A DNA stretch of 64,000 bases from NCBI RefSeq assembly GCF_964355755.1, contig NC_092670.1:22381201-22445200 (forward strand). Reading direction: 5' to 3'. The translations under genes and the position numbers were made by a program. This document shows, in pieces, positions 44,701 to 57,144 of this stretch. The notes beneath the pieces were generated by a model. The model did no database searches and had not been told where the DNA came from. It saw only the letters and a program-made list of their open reading frames with translations. Position 1 is the first letter of the stretch. Each line of letters opens with the position of its first letter. Source of the DNA: Antedon mediterranea (lineage: Eukaryota; Echinodermata; Crinoidea; Comatulida; Antedonidae).

Positions 44701-47614
44701 TAAAACTCATTCAGGCTAATTATGTTTTTTCCAACGATTCCACGTATTGTATTTTAGAGATGTTCCCATTAATTAATCAAAATCTTAAAAACGATCTAAA
44801 GTTTATTTAAATGCCTTTTTGATCTAAATTAGTACATCTCTGCAAAAATTTACTTTCATCGCTAACCAGTCGTAACAATAATATGTGACGAAAGTAGAAA
44901 ATAGGTGGTGCTGTTGTATTTCAAAAGCAATAGTACAAAAAAATATTTTCCAAACAGATTTTTTTTCTCACACGAAAAATAGAGATAAAAGTACTAATAA
45001 ACGATCGTTTAATAGTGCGTACTATTGCACGCCATGTGACCCACAATCGTCAAATTAAATGACAGGAATTATTTAGGTGTTATATAATAATATAAGTTAC
45101 CCTGGTTTTTTGACGAGAAGCTGTTAATTCTTCCTTGCAATTTTCAAGGGCCCTTCTTAGACTAGAAGCTTCAGCACCACGCCTGTAAAAAATAACAAAA
45201 TAAAATAATTATTATTACACAGACCTAATTAAAAACCAATAACTGCAGTAAATATTAATTACAGTTCTCAGAAACCAATCTGTAGTCAAGACATTATTTA
45301 TCATCAGTAATTTTTACTAGATGCAAGAATTACTAAGAACCACAGCCTAAAATAAAATGTATTTTTTTTAAATTTACCTAATCTGATGTTGTAGTTGACT
45401 CTTAACACCTTCCAAATCTGTTTGCAGTAGCGTTACCTCAGAATTTTTCCTGTAAAGTACAGAAAAATAAATTATTTTAAAATACAAGAAAATGTTATTT
45501 GAATACCAGGGCCATAGCCACAAGTACTGTTGTTAAGGTTTCAACCTGTGGCTGTTGCATGAACAGAATTTCTCCCTTTTCTTGTGAAAACCAGACCACT
45601 TTATTTCTCGTGGCTACATATTTAAATATAGTAGGTTTATTTGTTTACTTTTTAGAATCAATGATACATAATCAAGGAACAAATACATTTAATAACAGAA
45701 AATTTAAAACACTTTCTTACTTTGTCAGTTTTTGAAACAGCTCTGAAATTTGTGTACTAGATTCCAATTTCAACTAAAAAAAAGAGATTGTTTGTCAGTG
45801 ATGTTTTACTGAGGAGAACATTGAATTATCGATTTTTTTTCCATATTTATTTGAATAAACGCCCAGGCCATTTTTTTGTTCAGGAGGGAGTTTATTCGAG
45901 GGAGGCGTTTATTTTTGTTGGTGTAATATGGTAAAATGTATAATCAAAAAAATACCCTTTATATATGGAAAAGGACAACACAATTAATATATCAAGAAAT
46001 GATAAAATACAGTAAAAATTGTAACAAAATGGTTGATCAATTGTAGATCATGGAAGCCAATCAATTCTACTACAAATAGAAATGTGTTGTTACAATATAC
46101 TATTTTGTATATATGCATGTGGATGGTGTTTATTCGAGAAGGGGGGGGGGGGGAGGAGGTGGTTAATTTCAAATGATATTCTATGAGGGGGGTTTCTTCG
46201 AGGGGGGAATTTATTCAAATAGGGACATTTAAATATGGTAACTAAACTTCTTAACAAAAGGCGATTAATTTTAAATCTTACATCTTGATGCGCCGTCATG
46301 ATATCAAGTTTTTGTTTTCTTAAATCAGTAATGAGTTGTTCATATTGACCCCTCATACTTTCCTTCGCCGTTTTTAATTCATTCACTTCTTTATATTTCT
46401 TGTCTTCTTGTTTTGACAAATATTCTAACTTCTGCGTCAAACTGGTCACCTTTTCTAAATATTTCTAAGAAAATAAATGATTATAAATCTCATTTCAGTG
46501 TACAGTAAAATAATCTAACATCAAATCATTATTATATTATGTACTGTGCATATACAGCTCAGATGGTATAGGTCAGTTTACTTACCCAAACTACAGTTAA
46601 AAACACTACCCAGAATTATTTTTAACTGGCTCAATAGTTTAGATCAAGACACAACTTTGCGCTGATTACTAGCTCCATTTCATGGAAGTATGTTTCCATA
46701 CATATTTGATCCAAAAAATGACCAGGGTAATAATGTGCAGCGCATTGAGAGCTTGCTTATATGCGCTATATAAGAATGAACTATTATTATTAATTAAAAT
46801 AATTAATAGCTGGCTATCAATAATTTTAACATAAACATTGTTTTAAAGATTAATTAAATGACTTTTGTTAAATGGCCAAAATGAGGTTTTACAGGCTTAT
46901 AACAACATTTACTGACTATTGACATTAAGAGTGGTCACTGGGCTTGTAACAAATACAGTGGTGTCCTTACTTCTTTTTCAATTGTTTCTTTTGCTAAGCT
47001 GTTTTCAAGTTCCAAGCAGATACGTTTGTGATTTGTTTTTTCCACCTGCATGTCATTTTTCAATTTAGTTAGTTTTATTTCTTCTTCCTTTTCAGGATGT
47101 TCCATACGGTGTTTCTCTGTTGAAATAAAAATAATAAAAGTAATTTTGTCATTTTAATCCATATTATATGGATATTCTCAATTTAAATACAGACAATTTT
47201 CGTATTCGAATGGGAACTTTCGTTGTCAATATAAAGATTCGTAAAGTACTTTTTATATTCAAATGGTAAATTTGTGCTCAACAGAAAGTCATTTGAATAG
47301 AAAACGTTGACAATGCAAACTTTTTCGTTAAGAACAATTTCAATGCTCAAAATACTCTAATTGTACTCAACGGCAAAATTTGCATGATAAATTTATGTCA
47401 GAATGTAAATAATAGTATCGTGGCTACAGCAAAATCGACATTCATTTTTGTCTCCTCTTTAGTTTTATTTTTTCTTCTTTATTTTTCTGACCATAAAAAA
47501 TTAATAATTTTAATTTTTCAAGATCAGATTTTACTTACTAATGTCTTTAGCAATGTAAGCCTCAAATTCGTCCATCATACGAATCACTACTGTACTGTCT
47601 TCAGGGACTGCCAT
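38768..47614 (-). CDS. MAD1L1: MAD1L1 (spindle assembly checkpoint protein MAD1), complete
   Basis: Mad1 is a coiled-coil dimer that recruits Mad2 to unattached kinetochores. There are 16 minus-strand exons: 47614-47539, 47116-46971, 46464-46282, 45773-45721, 45449-45378, 45182-45101, 44344-44214, 43813-43699, 42786-42725, 42027-41941, 41638-41494, 41388-41248, 40926-40666, 40307-40106, 39655-39465 and 38926-38768. All phases agree, giving 701 residues (human 718). Exons 2-13 encode long Glu/Lys/Gln-rich heptads. Exon 14 holds the Mad2-interaction motif KIIHLKFNPTS (human KVLHMSLNPTS). Exon 15 has the RLK motif region NKRLKEVFATKVQEFR and the C-terminal RWD-like domain (YRLTGYQID). Exon 16 ends SIPAFLSNITLDLFSKQ. 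Introns host a SINE, a LINE 3' end, a TTAA-flanked MITE and a long hairpin. Confidence 0.95.
39215..39361. repeat. MITE family M1, copy in MAD1L1 last intron
   Basis: It starts TAAAGCCCTGTCTACACTAT and ends GTTTGATAGTGTAGACAGAG, with repeated CACTACCA(C/T)ATTxxAGCATATCA inside. It is about 290 bp from the best copy but diverged from it, so they are separate insertions. Confidence 0.85.
39819..40072 (-). repeat. tRNA-derived SINE, most complete copy
   Basis: On the minus strand it begins GAGTGGCAGAGCGATTAAGA (A-box-like) and has GGGTTCGTGCTC (B-box-like) about 45 bases on. Then come GGTGGTAGAATAAGTCTTC, GATAAGGACTTTAAA and GGTCCAGTGTACACATC, and it ends CCAGTATAAATAA. The same body is seen at 228-415 on the plus strand. 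It lies in MAD1L1 intron 14, next to exon 14. Confidence 0.75.
42110..42685 (+). mobile_element. 3' end of a CR1/L2-type LINE with (TTGAC)n tail
   Basis: The frame ending at 42531 gives RRIYFLRRLKSFGIN, SFYRSVIESVITYSLTVWFG and RIVKTASRIIG, the standard C-terminal part of non-LTR reverse transcriptase ORF2. About 120 bp of 3' UTR follow, then CTTGACTTGACTTGACTTGA at 42658-42684. The 5' part is missing, as usual for truncated LINE copies. It lies in MAD1L1 intron 9. Confidence 0.85.
42943..43020 (+). repeat. 13-bp tandem repeat, six copies
   Basis: The unit GTGATTGACCTTA is repeated without visible change in MAD1L1 intron 8. It follows the text ACAAAGTGTACCCTTAATAG and seems to be a recent local expansion. 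Confidence 0.9.
43103..43657. mobile_element. MITE flanked by TTAA, piggyBac-like, in MAD1L1 intron 8
   Basis: It begins TTAAAGATGTATTGTCCCTT and ends AAGGGACAATACATCTTTAA. Inside a TTAA on each side the inverted repeats AGATGTATTGTCCCTT are identical. A TTAA target duplication is typical of piggyBac. The 555-bp interior has no reading frame. Confidence 0.75.
44521..44697. repeat. Long imperfect hairpin (about 75-nt arms) in MAD1L1 intron 7
   Basis: The left arm 44521-44595 (with TAATGGTACAAATAATGGCA and GGTGAATGATGAAAGGTTA) is reverse-complemented at about 44611-44697. Only a few mismatches are visible, and the loop is about 15 nt (AAGGCGACAGCCGA). It is probably a fold-back MITE. Confidence 0.8.
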
Positions 47615-48662
47615 CTTTAAAATAAATAACAATAACATACAATTTAACAAATAATAACAGATGAGGATTAATAGGATACAGTTGCAGATCAAAAGCACAC
47701 CTTTATTCTGCTGTCAACCACCAGCATAGGCAACTACGTCCCAACTTGGACAATTTTAGAGGCCGCTATTATATTTTGACAAATACTTTAAAAATAAAGG
47801 GTGCTATTTAGTATTAGAAATCTAAATCTCTGTCTTTTATTTTAGTTAGTAGAAATTAAAAAAAAAAATCAAACACATTTTTTTGGTTTATATCAGGAGG
47901 AAATTAATAAACAAATTAAAAAATTAAACACAGTGACATAAATTATATATAAATGAAATTCTATTTAATTGAAAAAAAAGAATGTGGCTAAACATCTAGT
48001 GGGTCGAAACGACTCTATAGACAAACAACAACCACTGTCAGCCACACAGACAGGTTAACATTTAGATGCCGGTCTTTCGCGAGGCTTAACTATAGGCCTA
48101 GCAACTAATATTATCAAAATTTAGTATGGTTAAGTCAATTAAATTAACGTGTAATACCTTAAAATCAATTAATGATTGTTATCTACAAAATCAGCTGAAC
48201 AAATATCATTAATTAACTATAGTTTTCGTTTTCACAACCACGAATTCTTAGGAAATTCTTATCGTTGGATAACTCGCGCGCTCTCCTAGCCTTTTTTTAT
48301 CCAGCCTGTGGGGGTTGCCAGAAAATCCAATTTGGGATTTCGCTTAGCGAATGTTTTTTGTACCCAATTGATAGAAGACGACGTCTGGACTTTGGTCTAT
48401 ATTTTTCTAAACAACAACACGGAGACGTGGCCCTTTTGACCTTTCTTATTTTGTGGCTGAAGGAATTGTTTTGTAGCTCCTCGGCTTCCAGGAGCTTTTA
48501 AAGATTAAGTTATCAACCAGTAATAATATGAGTAGGCATAGACAACCATGAGTGCCTAGAGGTTTAATGGTAAATGATACTCGAAACCACTTCTCATGGA
48601 ACCCGCAGATATTCTATCGTCCCAATAAATAAAAGTACGAACGTTCGTTTTGGCTAGCCAGT
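47615..48662. promoter_or_regulatory. Divergent intergenic region between MAD1L1 and CANT1
   Basis: The two start codons are 1048 bp apart and point away from each other. The middle (48250-48500) has a GC-richer stretch (CTCGCGCGCTCTCC, GACGACGTCTGG) that could be the shared core promoter. The open frame at 48265-48501 has no recognisable protein and is probably chance. Confidence 0.4.
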
Positions 48663-51600
48663 ATGAACGGTGACTGGAGCAGTGTGCGATCTCCGTCGGT
48701 CCGCTACCCGAATCAGAGATTTCGTGTCCGTCCTAGGCTTGTGGCAGTCATTGCAATGGTAATGTTTTTTATACTTATTTTATTGCTGATGCCTGAATCA
48801 AAATCAAGAACTGGTGGTTCATTTGATATGAGAAACAGACTTATTTTTGCACCATCGACAATGTACAATGGTAGTTATCCAGGTTCTATACCGGTAAAAA
48901 CTGTTGGAGGAAAAAAGTATAAAATTGGTTTAGTTGCAGATTTAGACACAGACTCAAAAGACAAGGAAAATCCAAAAATATGGAATAGTTATTTAAAAAC
49001 TGGCTATTTAACGCTAAATGGACATCACGATGGTTTAACAATAGAATGGGAAGATAATCGACTTTTAACGTCACAGTTTTCTCAAGGAGGACGAGGAATG
49101 GAGCTCTCCGAATTAATTATATTTAATGGTAAAACGTATACGGTTGACGATAGGACGGGTGTTGTGTATGAAATAATCGATAATCGTGTAGTTACGTGGG
49201 TGATTTTACCTGACGGTGATGGAACAGCGTCAAAAGGTGAGGATTAAATTGTATTAATATAATAATGAAAAATAACTGATTTATATTGTTCAGTTTTTTA
49301 ATTTATGTTTAATTATGTCTCACGTTTATTGTTCGTTTAATTATGTGTACTATTATTTTACTACTTTATGTTTTTAAATTTCATTACATAAATTTTTAAA
49401 TAAATATTTTGTTTGTTTAATAATAATACAATATGTTTCTATTTATATCAAACAAATACATTACTTTGTTGTTGTGTTTGCTATAGTGTTTTTGAATTTA
49501 TAATTGTTATTATTTTTAGGTTGCATATTTTTTACTACCACTACCAGCACAACCAACTAACTGTGCAAAATATCAATTTTCTCTGAATCACACGTTGGCC
49601 ATATGTGTGACAACTACAACAACTATTCCATGTTGTTTTAATATTAAAATAAAAGCATATTAAATACGTCTGGCATTGACTGTCATATTCTCATGTACAT
49701 TGTTTTAATCATCATTGTATTGCATTGAATATGTGACAAGCAAAGATCAATTGATTTCCTATCCTGCATTGATTGCTATGGTGTTGATTGTAAGCATACA
49801 GTACCTTCACACTCACTGCCATATTCTCACGTCTATTGTTCTTTTAATCACCATTGTATTTTATTGAATGTTTGACAAGCTAACATTGATTTATTGTGCA
49901 TCTTGCTTTTATTTTGGTTCAGATCTTTTGATCTCAATGGTATTACAGTACTATTAAACCAATATAAAAACTGTGAGAAACAAATTGACAAACACATTGG
50001 CAACAATTAGAACTCCCATCTACTGTAGTAAAGTCTAGTCTAAAGTTTAAACTTCTTGTTAGGCAAAATTTTTTTTAAATTGTTAATTGTAAGTCCAGGA
50101 TTTGAAATTTGTATCTGATGAAGAGTTTACTAATGTGATACTAGAGACATGAGAACAATTTTTCTATAAGTCCTGTCACCGTTTGTATACCTTAGATTGC
50201 TTGATAATCATGACATTTCCATTGCGATTCTTTAAAATTGAATGTAGTGAATACAACTATTAAAAAAATTCAATAGCTACATGTCAAATAAATTCATGTG
50301 GTTCCACCGTTTCATTGTTATTGAGAAGGGATAGACATGAAACGGATTTTTTAAAATTTTAACCCCATCATCTAAGACTAAGAGAAGTATACTCTAGGTA
50401 ATAAACTATATTTTAAAATCCTACCTAATTCCACTAGACTTAGTTTGTTGTTTTTATTTGATTCAAATATACACCCCCATGGCGTTAGACCGTTTTAGCG
50501 TACAATGTTACTAGCAAGGTCACATTACAAACCGCAGAGAAAAAAATGAGGTGTTCAGACCCATAGCGTATGATTATCGTTACAGCGGAAGTGCGTCATT
50601 CAGGTTGTTTCTAGTTGCATATTCTTGTGCTCTTACCCACATGTTTCATCATTATTTCCACTGTATATTTGCCTAGATCTTAGCCCTACAAAATTATGAC
50701 ATTTGCTGTAAATAAAAATACCGCAGCATTCATTTTTTTTAAATATAAATAGTAAGCCAAATTTCTGTTTCTATTGTTTTTATTTTGTAGTAAAAAACAT
50801 TTCCATCAGGCTCTTGTGTTGTTAACAAAAATAAAGCAGGCCTCTTGATGGAGATTGTTTTGTGTATTAAAAGCACGTCCATGGAGGAAAATTATGTCTG
50901 TTGAAAATAACCCGAACTTGCTAGAAAAAGATACAGCTCCCCTTGCTTACTGAATTTGTTAGGGGGGTGTCACAAAACCAAAGCCCACGAAAGCTAAGAC
51001 TCCCTAAGACCTACGATCACAAAGCTAAGACTCAAGACCTAAGATTACAAATATTTACCTTTCGCACCTGCCTTGTATTTTAACTCCAACCTTTATTCTG
51101 ATACCACACATTAGAATTAGCACTTTTATGAAAAAGAATCACATAAAAAGTAATTGATGATTTTACCGACGTTTTTCTCGCACAAATACTGTTTGCGAAT
51201 TTCCCATGACTAGGCCTAGGGCCTATATAGAGGGCTGAAAAGTCTGTGGATTCCATTTTTTTTAATGCATTTTTCAGTGAAAATCACGTTACTTGTTCAT
51301 TTAATCATAATTTTAACATAGTAGGCCTAGGTTTAATTTATTAATGCTTGTTACCCTAAATATTATTAGATTGTACCCACAACAGAATACATTTTAAAAG
51401 GTGATTGAGAGAGCTATTCCCGTTACCTGTATCGTACAAAGTTTTTTCTTTCTGTTTTTATACTTGTACGATTATTGTTGCTCTTTTGGCGCTCCATAGA
51501 AACAAAAACATTTATCAAGTGTTTATTTATAGTGATAACAACGAAATAACAGTCATAAAACAACGAAAATTTCAATTGTGTACATTGTCATAATTAGGTA

Positions 51601-52834
51601 TACTATGGTATGAATATGAATTTGCTTCAAGAGTTCATAAATACAGTTTACAGTATAAAACTATTATTTTACAGGTTTTAAAGCCGAATGGATGGCGGTT
51701 AAAGACCAACATTTATATATCGGTGGTCTGGGAAAGGAGTGGACAACCACAACAGGCGAACTGGTTAATCTAAACCCCCAATGGGTCAAGGTGATCAGTC
51801 ACTTAGGTGAAGTGAAACATATCCAATGGTCCAAGAACTATAATGCCATGAGGAAAAGTGCAGGATATGAATATCCAGGTACATGAATAATTTATAAGTG
51901 ACTTTCATACAATTTGATATTACAGCAGTTGTTAACCAATTGCATGTATTTTATATGTCTAGTATATTTGAAGCTTTACTTATTTTATTGGTTCCTTGAT
52001 TGTTATTTAAATTAATAAAATATTAATTTATGGGTATAATTATAAATATTGGAGGCAGGCATTTATTTTTTTCAGCCACATCGAATATGAATAATATAGT
52101 TCAAATTCATTACATTTTTTTAAATATGTCTGACAGCAGTTAAAGTTACAGCAGTTAATAAACCAATTGTATATATTTTAAAATTTTGCTTGGCTAGTTT
52201 ATACATACTGTATATTTCAAGCTTATTTTATTCGTACCTTGATTTTTATATAAATTAATAAAATATTGATTTATGGATATAAATATTGGAGGCAGGCACT
52301 ACAGTAGGCAATGTTACTGTTTTGATGGAGGAATAGCTATATCATGCTTATAAACTAAGGGAATGGAATGCTGTTAAAATTATATTGATATAGTACAATT
52401 TTTAAATACTGTATCTTTGAATTTAAAAAGTTAATAGCCTATAAATTACTTTTTTTTTTTCAGGATATATGATTCATGAATCAGGAGTTTGGAGCGAACA
52501 TCACCAACAGTGGTTTTTTCTTCCACGACGGGCAAGCACGCTACGCTACGATGAAGTAGAAGATGAGCATAGAGCTACTAATATTCTCCTACGCTGCTCT
52601 GCAGACTTCGAGCAGGTCACGGTCACTCGCATCGGTACCTTGAATGCAATACGTGGCTATTCATCGTTTAAGTTTATTCCAGGGACGAGGGATCAAATTA
52701 TTGTTGCGCTTAAAACGGAGGAGAATCATGGAGAAATCGCAACATTTATAACAGCTTTTAATATCAAAGGAGTAATTATTTATAAAGATGAAAAAATTGC
52801 TGATAACAAGTTTGAAGGAATTGAATTTATATGA
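48663..52834 (+). CDS. CANT1: CANT1 (soluble calcium-activated nucleotidase 1), complete
   Basis: CANT1 is a Ca2+-dependent ER/Golgi apyrase that hydrolyses UDP and GDP, and supports proteoglycan synthesis. There are three exons, 48663-49236, 51675-51878 and 52464-52834, giving 382 residues (human 401). The N-terminus is a type II signal anchor (residues about 22-42, [20 protein letters not shown]). The five-bladed propeller domain shows [91 protein letters not shown] and the C-terminal FEGIEFI. The ATG at 48663 is chosen because it opens just before the membrane anchor. Confidence 0.96.
49237..51674. other. CANT1 intron 1
   Basis: This is 2.4 kb of AT-rich non-coding sequence. Around 49680-49880 two similar blocks contain TGACTGTCATATTCTCATGT / CACTGCCATATTCTCACGTC, TTTTAATCACCATTGTATT and ATTGA. 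Near 50980-51045 short repeats of AAGCTAAGACTC occur. I see no exon. Confidence 0.5.
51920..52312 (+). repeat. Two-copy tandem repeat in CANT1 intron 2
   Basis: Blocks at about 51923-52068 and 52150-52305 share TTACAGCAGTTxxTAAACCAATTG, TTCCTTGAT / ACCTTGATTTTT, AAATTAATAAAATATT and AAATATTGGAGGCAGGCA. The copies are diverged. Confidence 0.6.
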
Positions 52835-53189
52835 AAATATTAGTATCCTTTATGGTGTTGGTTCTAATTTAAGTAAGGCTTCTTAATATTTGACGGAGTG
52901 ATTAGCAAAGGGTTGAAAGGTTAACTAAGTAATGGTGATGGCTTTTATACTTAGGCTGGCCAGCCCAGGAATGGCCCAAATATTCAACATGTGTATAAAC
53001 ATCGAAATCATTCTGTATTGTTGCTTCTTAAAATATAGCAGAAAAGTGACACCCTAGGTTTCATTACGTAAGTCTTACTGGTCTTAAATTGTCCAGGAAT
53101 AGTTATGCAGTAGCATAAGCTAAATTAGTGAGTGTTCAACAGAGTCAAATAAAGACAAAAAATCGTCAATTCCGCTGCTAGTTTCTACC

Positions 53190-53332
53190 TTAAAGCCCTG
53201 TCTACACTATCAAACTATGTGACGACAAAAAAAGTGTGATGTGCCCATATGGACATGATGATGTCATAGCAATACCATATTTGTGTACATCACACTTTTT
53301 TCAAACTAGTTTGATAGTGTAGACAGAGCTTA
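53190..53332. repeat. MITE family M1, copy downstream of CANT1
   Basis: It starts TTAAAGCCCTGTCTACACTA and ends GTTTGATAGTGTAGACAGAG, with GTGTGATGTGCCCATATGG and ACATCACACTTTTTTCAAA inside. Both termini are intact. Confidence 0.9.
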
Positions 53333-53887
53333 GATTTGAAAAGGGCACTTTTGAGCATAAATGAATGTTCGATCAAGCTACCTGGCTATGGACTAAAACT
53401 CTCTACCACATGACAGCAATATTTGTTAATGTTATTATTTATTTAGCTTGTTTTTTTAAATAAATTGTGCAAATAAGCCCTGAATTATTCATACTGTAAC
53501 ATTTATTCAGAGTGAGTACGGTAAATTTATGATTAAAACTGGACATTTTGAAAGCAACAACAACTTAATTAAATTTCATGGTTTTAAGTGAATTCTATTG
53601 GTCAAATGTTTATTTATAGTCATATCATTTTTTTAACAGAATTTCAATTGTGTACTGTACATTGTAATATTTAGACTTTTATAATACTAATAGTCTATGG
53701 TATAAATATGAATTTATGTAGTTTAATATTGTTTATGTTATGCTTTTGGAAAATATTGTATTAAAGTATAGAATTAAACTTTAAACCTTAATACTGTAGA
53801 CTGTTGCAGATAGTATTTCTTAATGTGCAATCTTATCCTCTCTCTGTTTGTCAAACATAATTGTTTTACATACAGTACATACTGTAT

Positions 53888-54240
53888 ATTGTACTGGTAT
53901 TTCAATAAAGGCTTTTAAAATGTTATGTTTCCCAAGGCTGACTGAACCAAAATTAATATTTTTTTTATGAATTGTAAGTTTTGATAAATATAACTTTGTT
54001 ATACAGTATATTGTACTGGTATTTCAATTTTAAGGCCTTTCAAGTGTTATGTTTCCCAAGGCTGGCTAAACCAAAATAAATATTTTTTAATGAATTGTAA
54101 GTTTTGATAAATATAACTTTGTTATATTATTGTACTGGCATTTCAATAATAAGGCCTTTAAAATGTTATGTTGCCCAAGGCTGGCTGAACCAAAACTAAT
54201 ATTTTTTAATGAATTGTAGTTTCTGATAATACAACTTCCT
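53888..54240 (+). repeat. Three-copy tandem repeat of about 120 bp
   Basis: ATTGTACTGG recurs at 53888, 54010 and 54129. Each is followed by TATTTCAATxxxAAGGC, TGTTATGTTTCCCAAGGCTG, AACCAAAA and ATGAATTGTAAGTTTTGATA. It may be within a long CANT1 3' UTR. Confidence 0.85.
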
Positions 54241-55326
54241 GTTTCACAAAAGACTTGCTATAATTAAATTAGATCATAAAACACAAAGACTGCAAGCATC
54301 CTTAATGTGTCTAATTATTTATAAATCAACTATTATTTGTTCCAAGTGATGATTATGTTATCTGGTTTGTCAACAATTTCAAATTTATTATTTGCTCTGT
54401 TTTGTATAAGCTAGACTAAATTTAATAGTGTAATATTTTTACAACCTAATTTGTACAGAATTATATTGGTGATGGTTAAATAATGATGATAGTATTATAA
54501 TTATTTTGTTGTTTTATTAATTCGTTTTACGAGAGTTTATTGTTTAATAACAAAATAACTGATTTTTAAAAAGATTATGATATATGGCAATCCTAGATTA
54601 CTAATATTGTTATGCTAAAATTGCAAATAAAAGAATGTAATGATACAATATATTATCAGTGTAAAATAATAGGGATAAAAATGGGATATGATGATATATA
54701 CACACAAATCTAAAATGTTTATCATATTATTAATATTGGAAGAAACAACAATTGTTTTAACTGTTATATGGCAGCTATTTTAAAATAGATAAATACTAGA
54801 TTAAAAAAATGCTTCTATTGTGTTATTTTATCATTTTGTTAGACCAAATTTATTAATGCATAGTAGTACTGTATCTATATAAACATAGAGATATTATAAT
54901 ATCTCTATGATATAAACAAGATATTTTTATAATGCTGTTGATGATTTTCAATGCAATACCATATTGGTACCCACCTAATGTAAATTATGTACAGCCCTCA
55001 GCAACTATACAAATGAACAGGCCTTCTTATTGTCTAGTTTGGGAAATCCCCATTAATTAATACGAGTTGTACCAATCAGAGAACTCCAAATTGTAACCAC
55101 TTTTTGAATACAGAGTTATCTGTGTAATAGACATTTTTTCCTTTTGATTGACCAATCAAATCCATTAATATATCCTACCTGCATGACGGTATTATCTTAC
55201 AGTTAATTGATATATACCATGAAAAAAATTATCAAATTTTGATGAAATTGATTGATGAGAAAAACATTTTATTTCACCAGCTACATTCACCAAAGAGACC
55301 CAAAAACTTTGATGGGTGGGTAATAT

Positions 55327-55450
55327 TAGGCTGTCTATGCCCAAATATGGTATTGATATGCTAAAATATGGTAGAGATGTGGCATAATATGCCCATATAT
55401 GGGCACATCACATGTTTTTGTCACATAAAGTTTGATAGTGTAGACAGCAA
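55327..55450. repeat. MITE family M1, copy truncated at the left terminus
   Basis: The left end is shortened (GGCTGTCTATGCCC). The right end GTTTGATAGTGTAGACAGC is preserved, with CCCATATATGGGCACATCAC inside. It lies between CANT1 and NDUFA6. Confidence 0.75.
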
Positions 55451-55866
55451 TTTAGAATATTATATTTACTAATATTATTAAGAACATTATACTCTCAAAA
55501 CACAGATAAATACAATAATTCTTTTATTACACATTTTCATTTTTTCACAACAGTTCAACAACCTCATCTAAGATCTGTAACACTTGTATGCTAGTTACGA
55601 TTTTTTTGTACTTAAAGAAACAGTTATTCTGTTTACGGTAACACTACCATGTGACATCCCAGCGCCGCTATATTGGCAGCTTTCTACTGTATCTAAAAAA
55701 TCATGGTGTGTTTTCAAGATTTTCTGTTTTCAGTAAATAACTGTAATATATATTATTCAATCAAAAATGTAACTTTTTCTCCAGTAAACTAGCGTTACAA
55801 ATCATTAACAGTCCAAAAAGAAAGTTTGTTATTAATTTTTAAAAGCTCCTCCTCACATTAATTTAA

Positions 55867-56751
55867 TTATTGCTTTCCTTCATAAAACTTTGTTAGAAAA
55901 TCGCTATCCATCATATTATTTGGATCCTTATCAAAGTAGTTCATTATGTGAGGGCGCTGTTTCCAAACTTGTATGGTTTCATCCAGGTCTATTTTACCCT
56001 GTAATAATAAAAAAAATAATGATTTAGTAATTTCTATATGAATATAGTAGTACTGTATAAATTGCATGGATGTACAGTACTTGTAATTTTCACTACAAAA
56101 CATACCTTAATTACAAGTAAATCTACAGTTCTTGTATCCCTAATGTGAGCATTCTTCATAAACATTTCCCGAACTTTATCCCGACCTTGTTTAATAGTAA
56201 TGTCTAAATAATACTGTTGAACTGAAATGAAAAAAAATCATCAAAAAATAAATCATTTAAATTTATTTTTAAATTAATTTAAAACTGAAAATTAAATTTA
56301 AAATACTGTATTAAATTTAAACCAGTCATCCTTCATAATAACATTAATACTAATAACAATTAATAGGCGTAGGCATGGGCTAGTTATTCTGATCAATTAG
56401 ATCTTATACATAAATTGTCCCACCCACTTCTAACAAAAATCCTAGGCCTCGTTAGGTCAAAGGTCATCCGGACTTCCTCCCAACTGAAGTCCTCTCCCAC
56501 CACCAAAGTGTGTAGGTCAAGTGAATGCGGTCGGCTACTAGTAATAACTACCTTAGCCTATTATCGGAGGCCTAGTTCAAATATTAGGTTCAATAAATGA
56601 ATGTTGACTTACTTGCATGAGGAACCTCTCTCCACCATGCTTTGTATAGTTGAATAACCCGCCTTCTGGACTCTTGTGGATTTTTAGACATCATTAATTT
56701 CACATTTCTGGAGACTGCCGCCATCCGAGCTGCTTGAGTTGGCGACGCCAT
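55867..56751 (-). CDS. NDUFA6: NDUFA6 (mitochondrial complex I accessory subunit, LYR protein), complete
   Basis: NDUFA6 is an LYR-family accessory subunit on the matrix arm of NADH:ubiquinone oxidoreductase, where it holds the acyl carrier protein. There are three exons on the minus strand: 56751-56613, 56221-56106 and 55998-55867, giving 128 residues, the length of the short human form. Key blocks are the LYR-type motif [36 protein letters not shown] (human [19 protein letters not shown]), [17 protein letters not shown] and [11 protein letters not shown] at the C-terminus. The start [13 protein letters not shown] is rich in small and basic residues, as in a mitochondrial protein. Confidence 0.97.
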
Positions 56752-57144
56752 TTTGATTGCGGCGAAGAGACAACAATTTCCAGAGAAAAAAAAAATACTG
56801 GTAATAATTATTATACCTTAATTTTGTAAAATGCTCAATTTGTTTAATTAAAATCAGCAGTGTTGTTATGTTAAAATCTATAGATATATTGAATTATCGT
56901 AGATGTTTTTACTTTTCATTGTTAAAAAAAGCGGTTGAATGTTTTATGATGTAGATTATTAGATTATCGACGACGACGGGAACTAGTCATTGAGCGCCCT
57001 CTACAATTATTTAATATCCACGCTCTCCATCGCAACCGTCATAGCAACAAGTCAAACTGCTACGCGCCGGAGGTTTGTTGTGCAGAGAGAGAGCAAAAGA
57101 CTGCAAAAAGTTATCTAAATTAAGTATTTTATAAACCTGAAACT
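56752..57144. promoter_or_regulatory. Divergent promoter region between NDUFA6 and CFAP52
   Basis: Only 393 bp separate the two start codons, so the promoter is probably bidirectional. GC-richer runs (GATTATCGACGACGACGGGA, CTACGCGCCGGAGG) lie near the CFAP52 side. No TATA box is evident. Confidence 0.5.

Larger units (their letters stand above)
52835..55866. other. CANT1 3' UTR and spacer towards NDUFA6
   Basis: About 3 kb between two convergent genes. It holds two M1 MITEs, a three-copy tandem repeat at 53888-54240, and otherwise very AT-rich DNA with many AATAAA motifs, so a CANT1 cleavage site cannot be picked. No coding sequence is recognised. Confidence 0.5.

Noticed and set aside
46690-46800. 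Sequence ending GCGCTATATAAGAATGAACT, and a similar piece near 44070
   Set aside because: Looks like a common short dispersed repeat end, but too short and diverged to define boundaries.
48265-48501. 78-codon open frame upstream of CANT1
   Set aside because: Lies in the divergent promoter region and encodes nothing recognisable.
50440-50900. Possible alternative exon in CANT1 intron 1
   Set aside because: No open segment with both acceptor and donor, and the CANT1 protein is complete without it.
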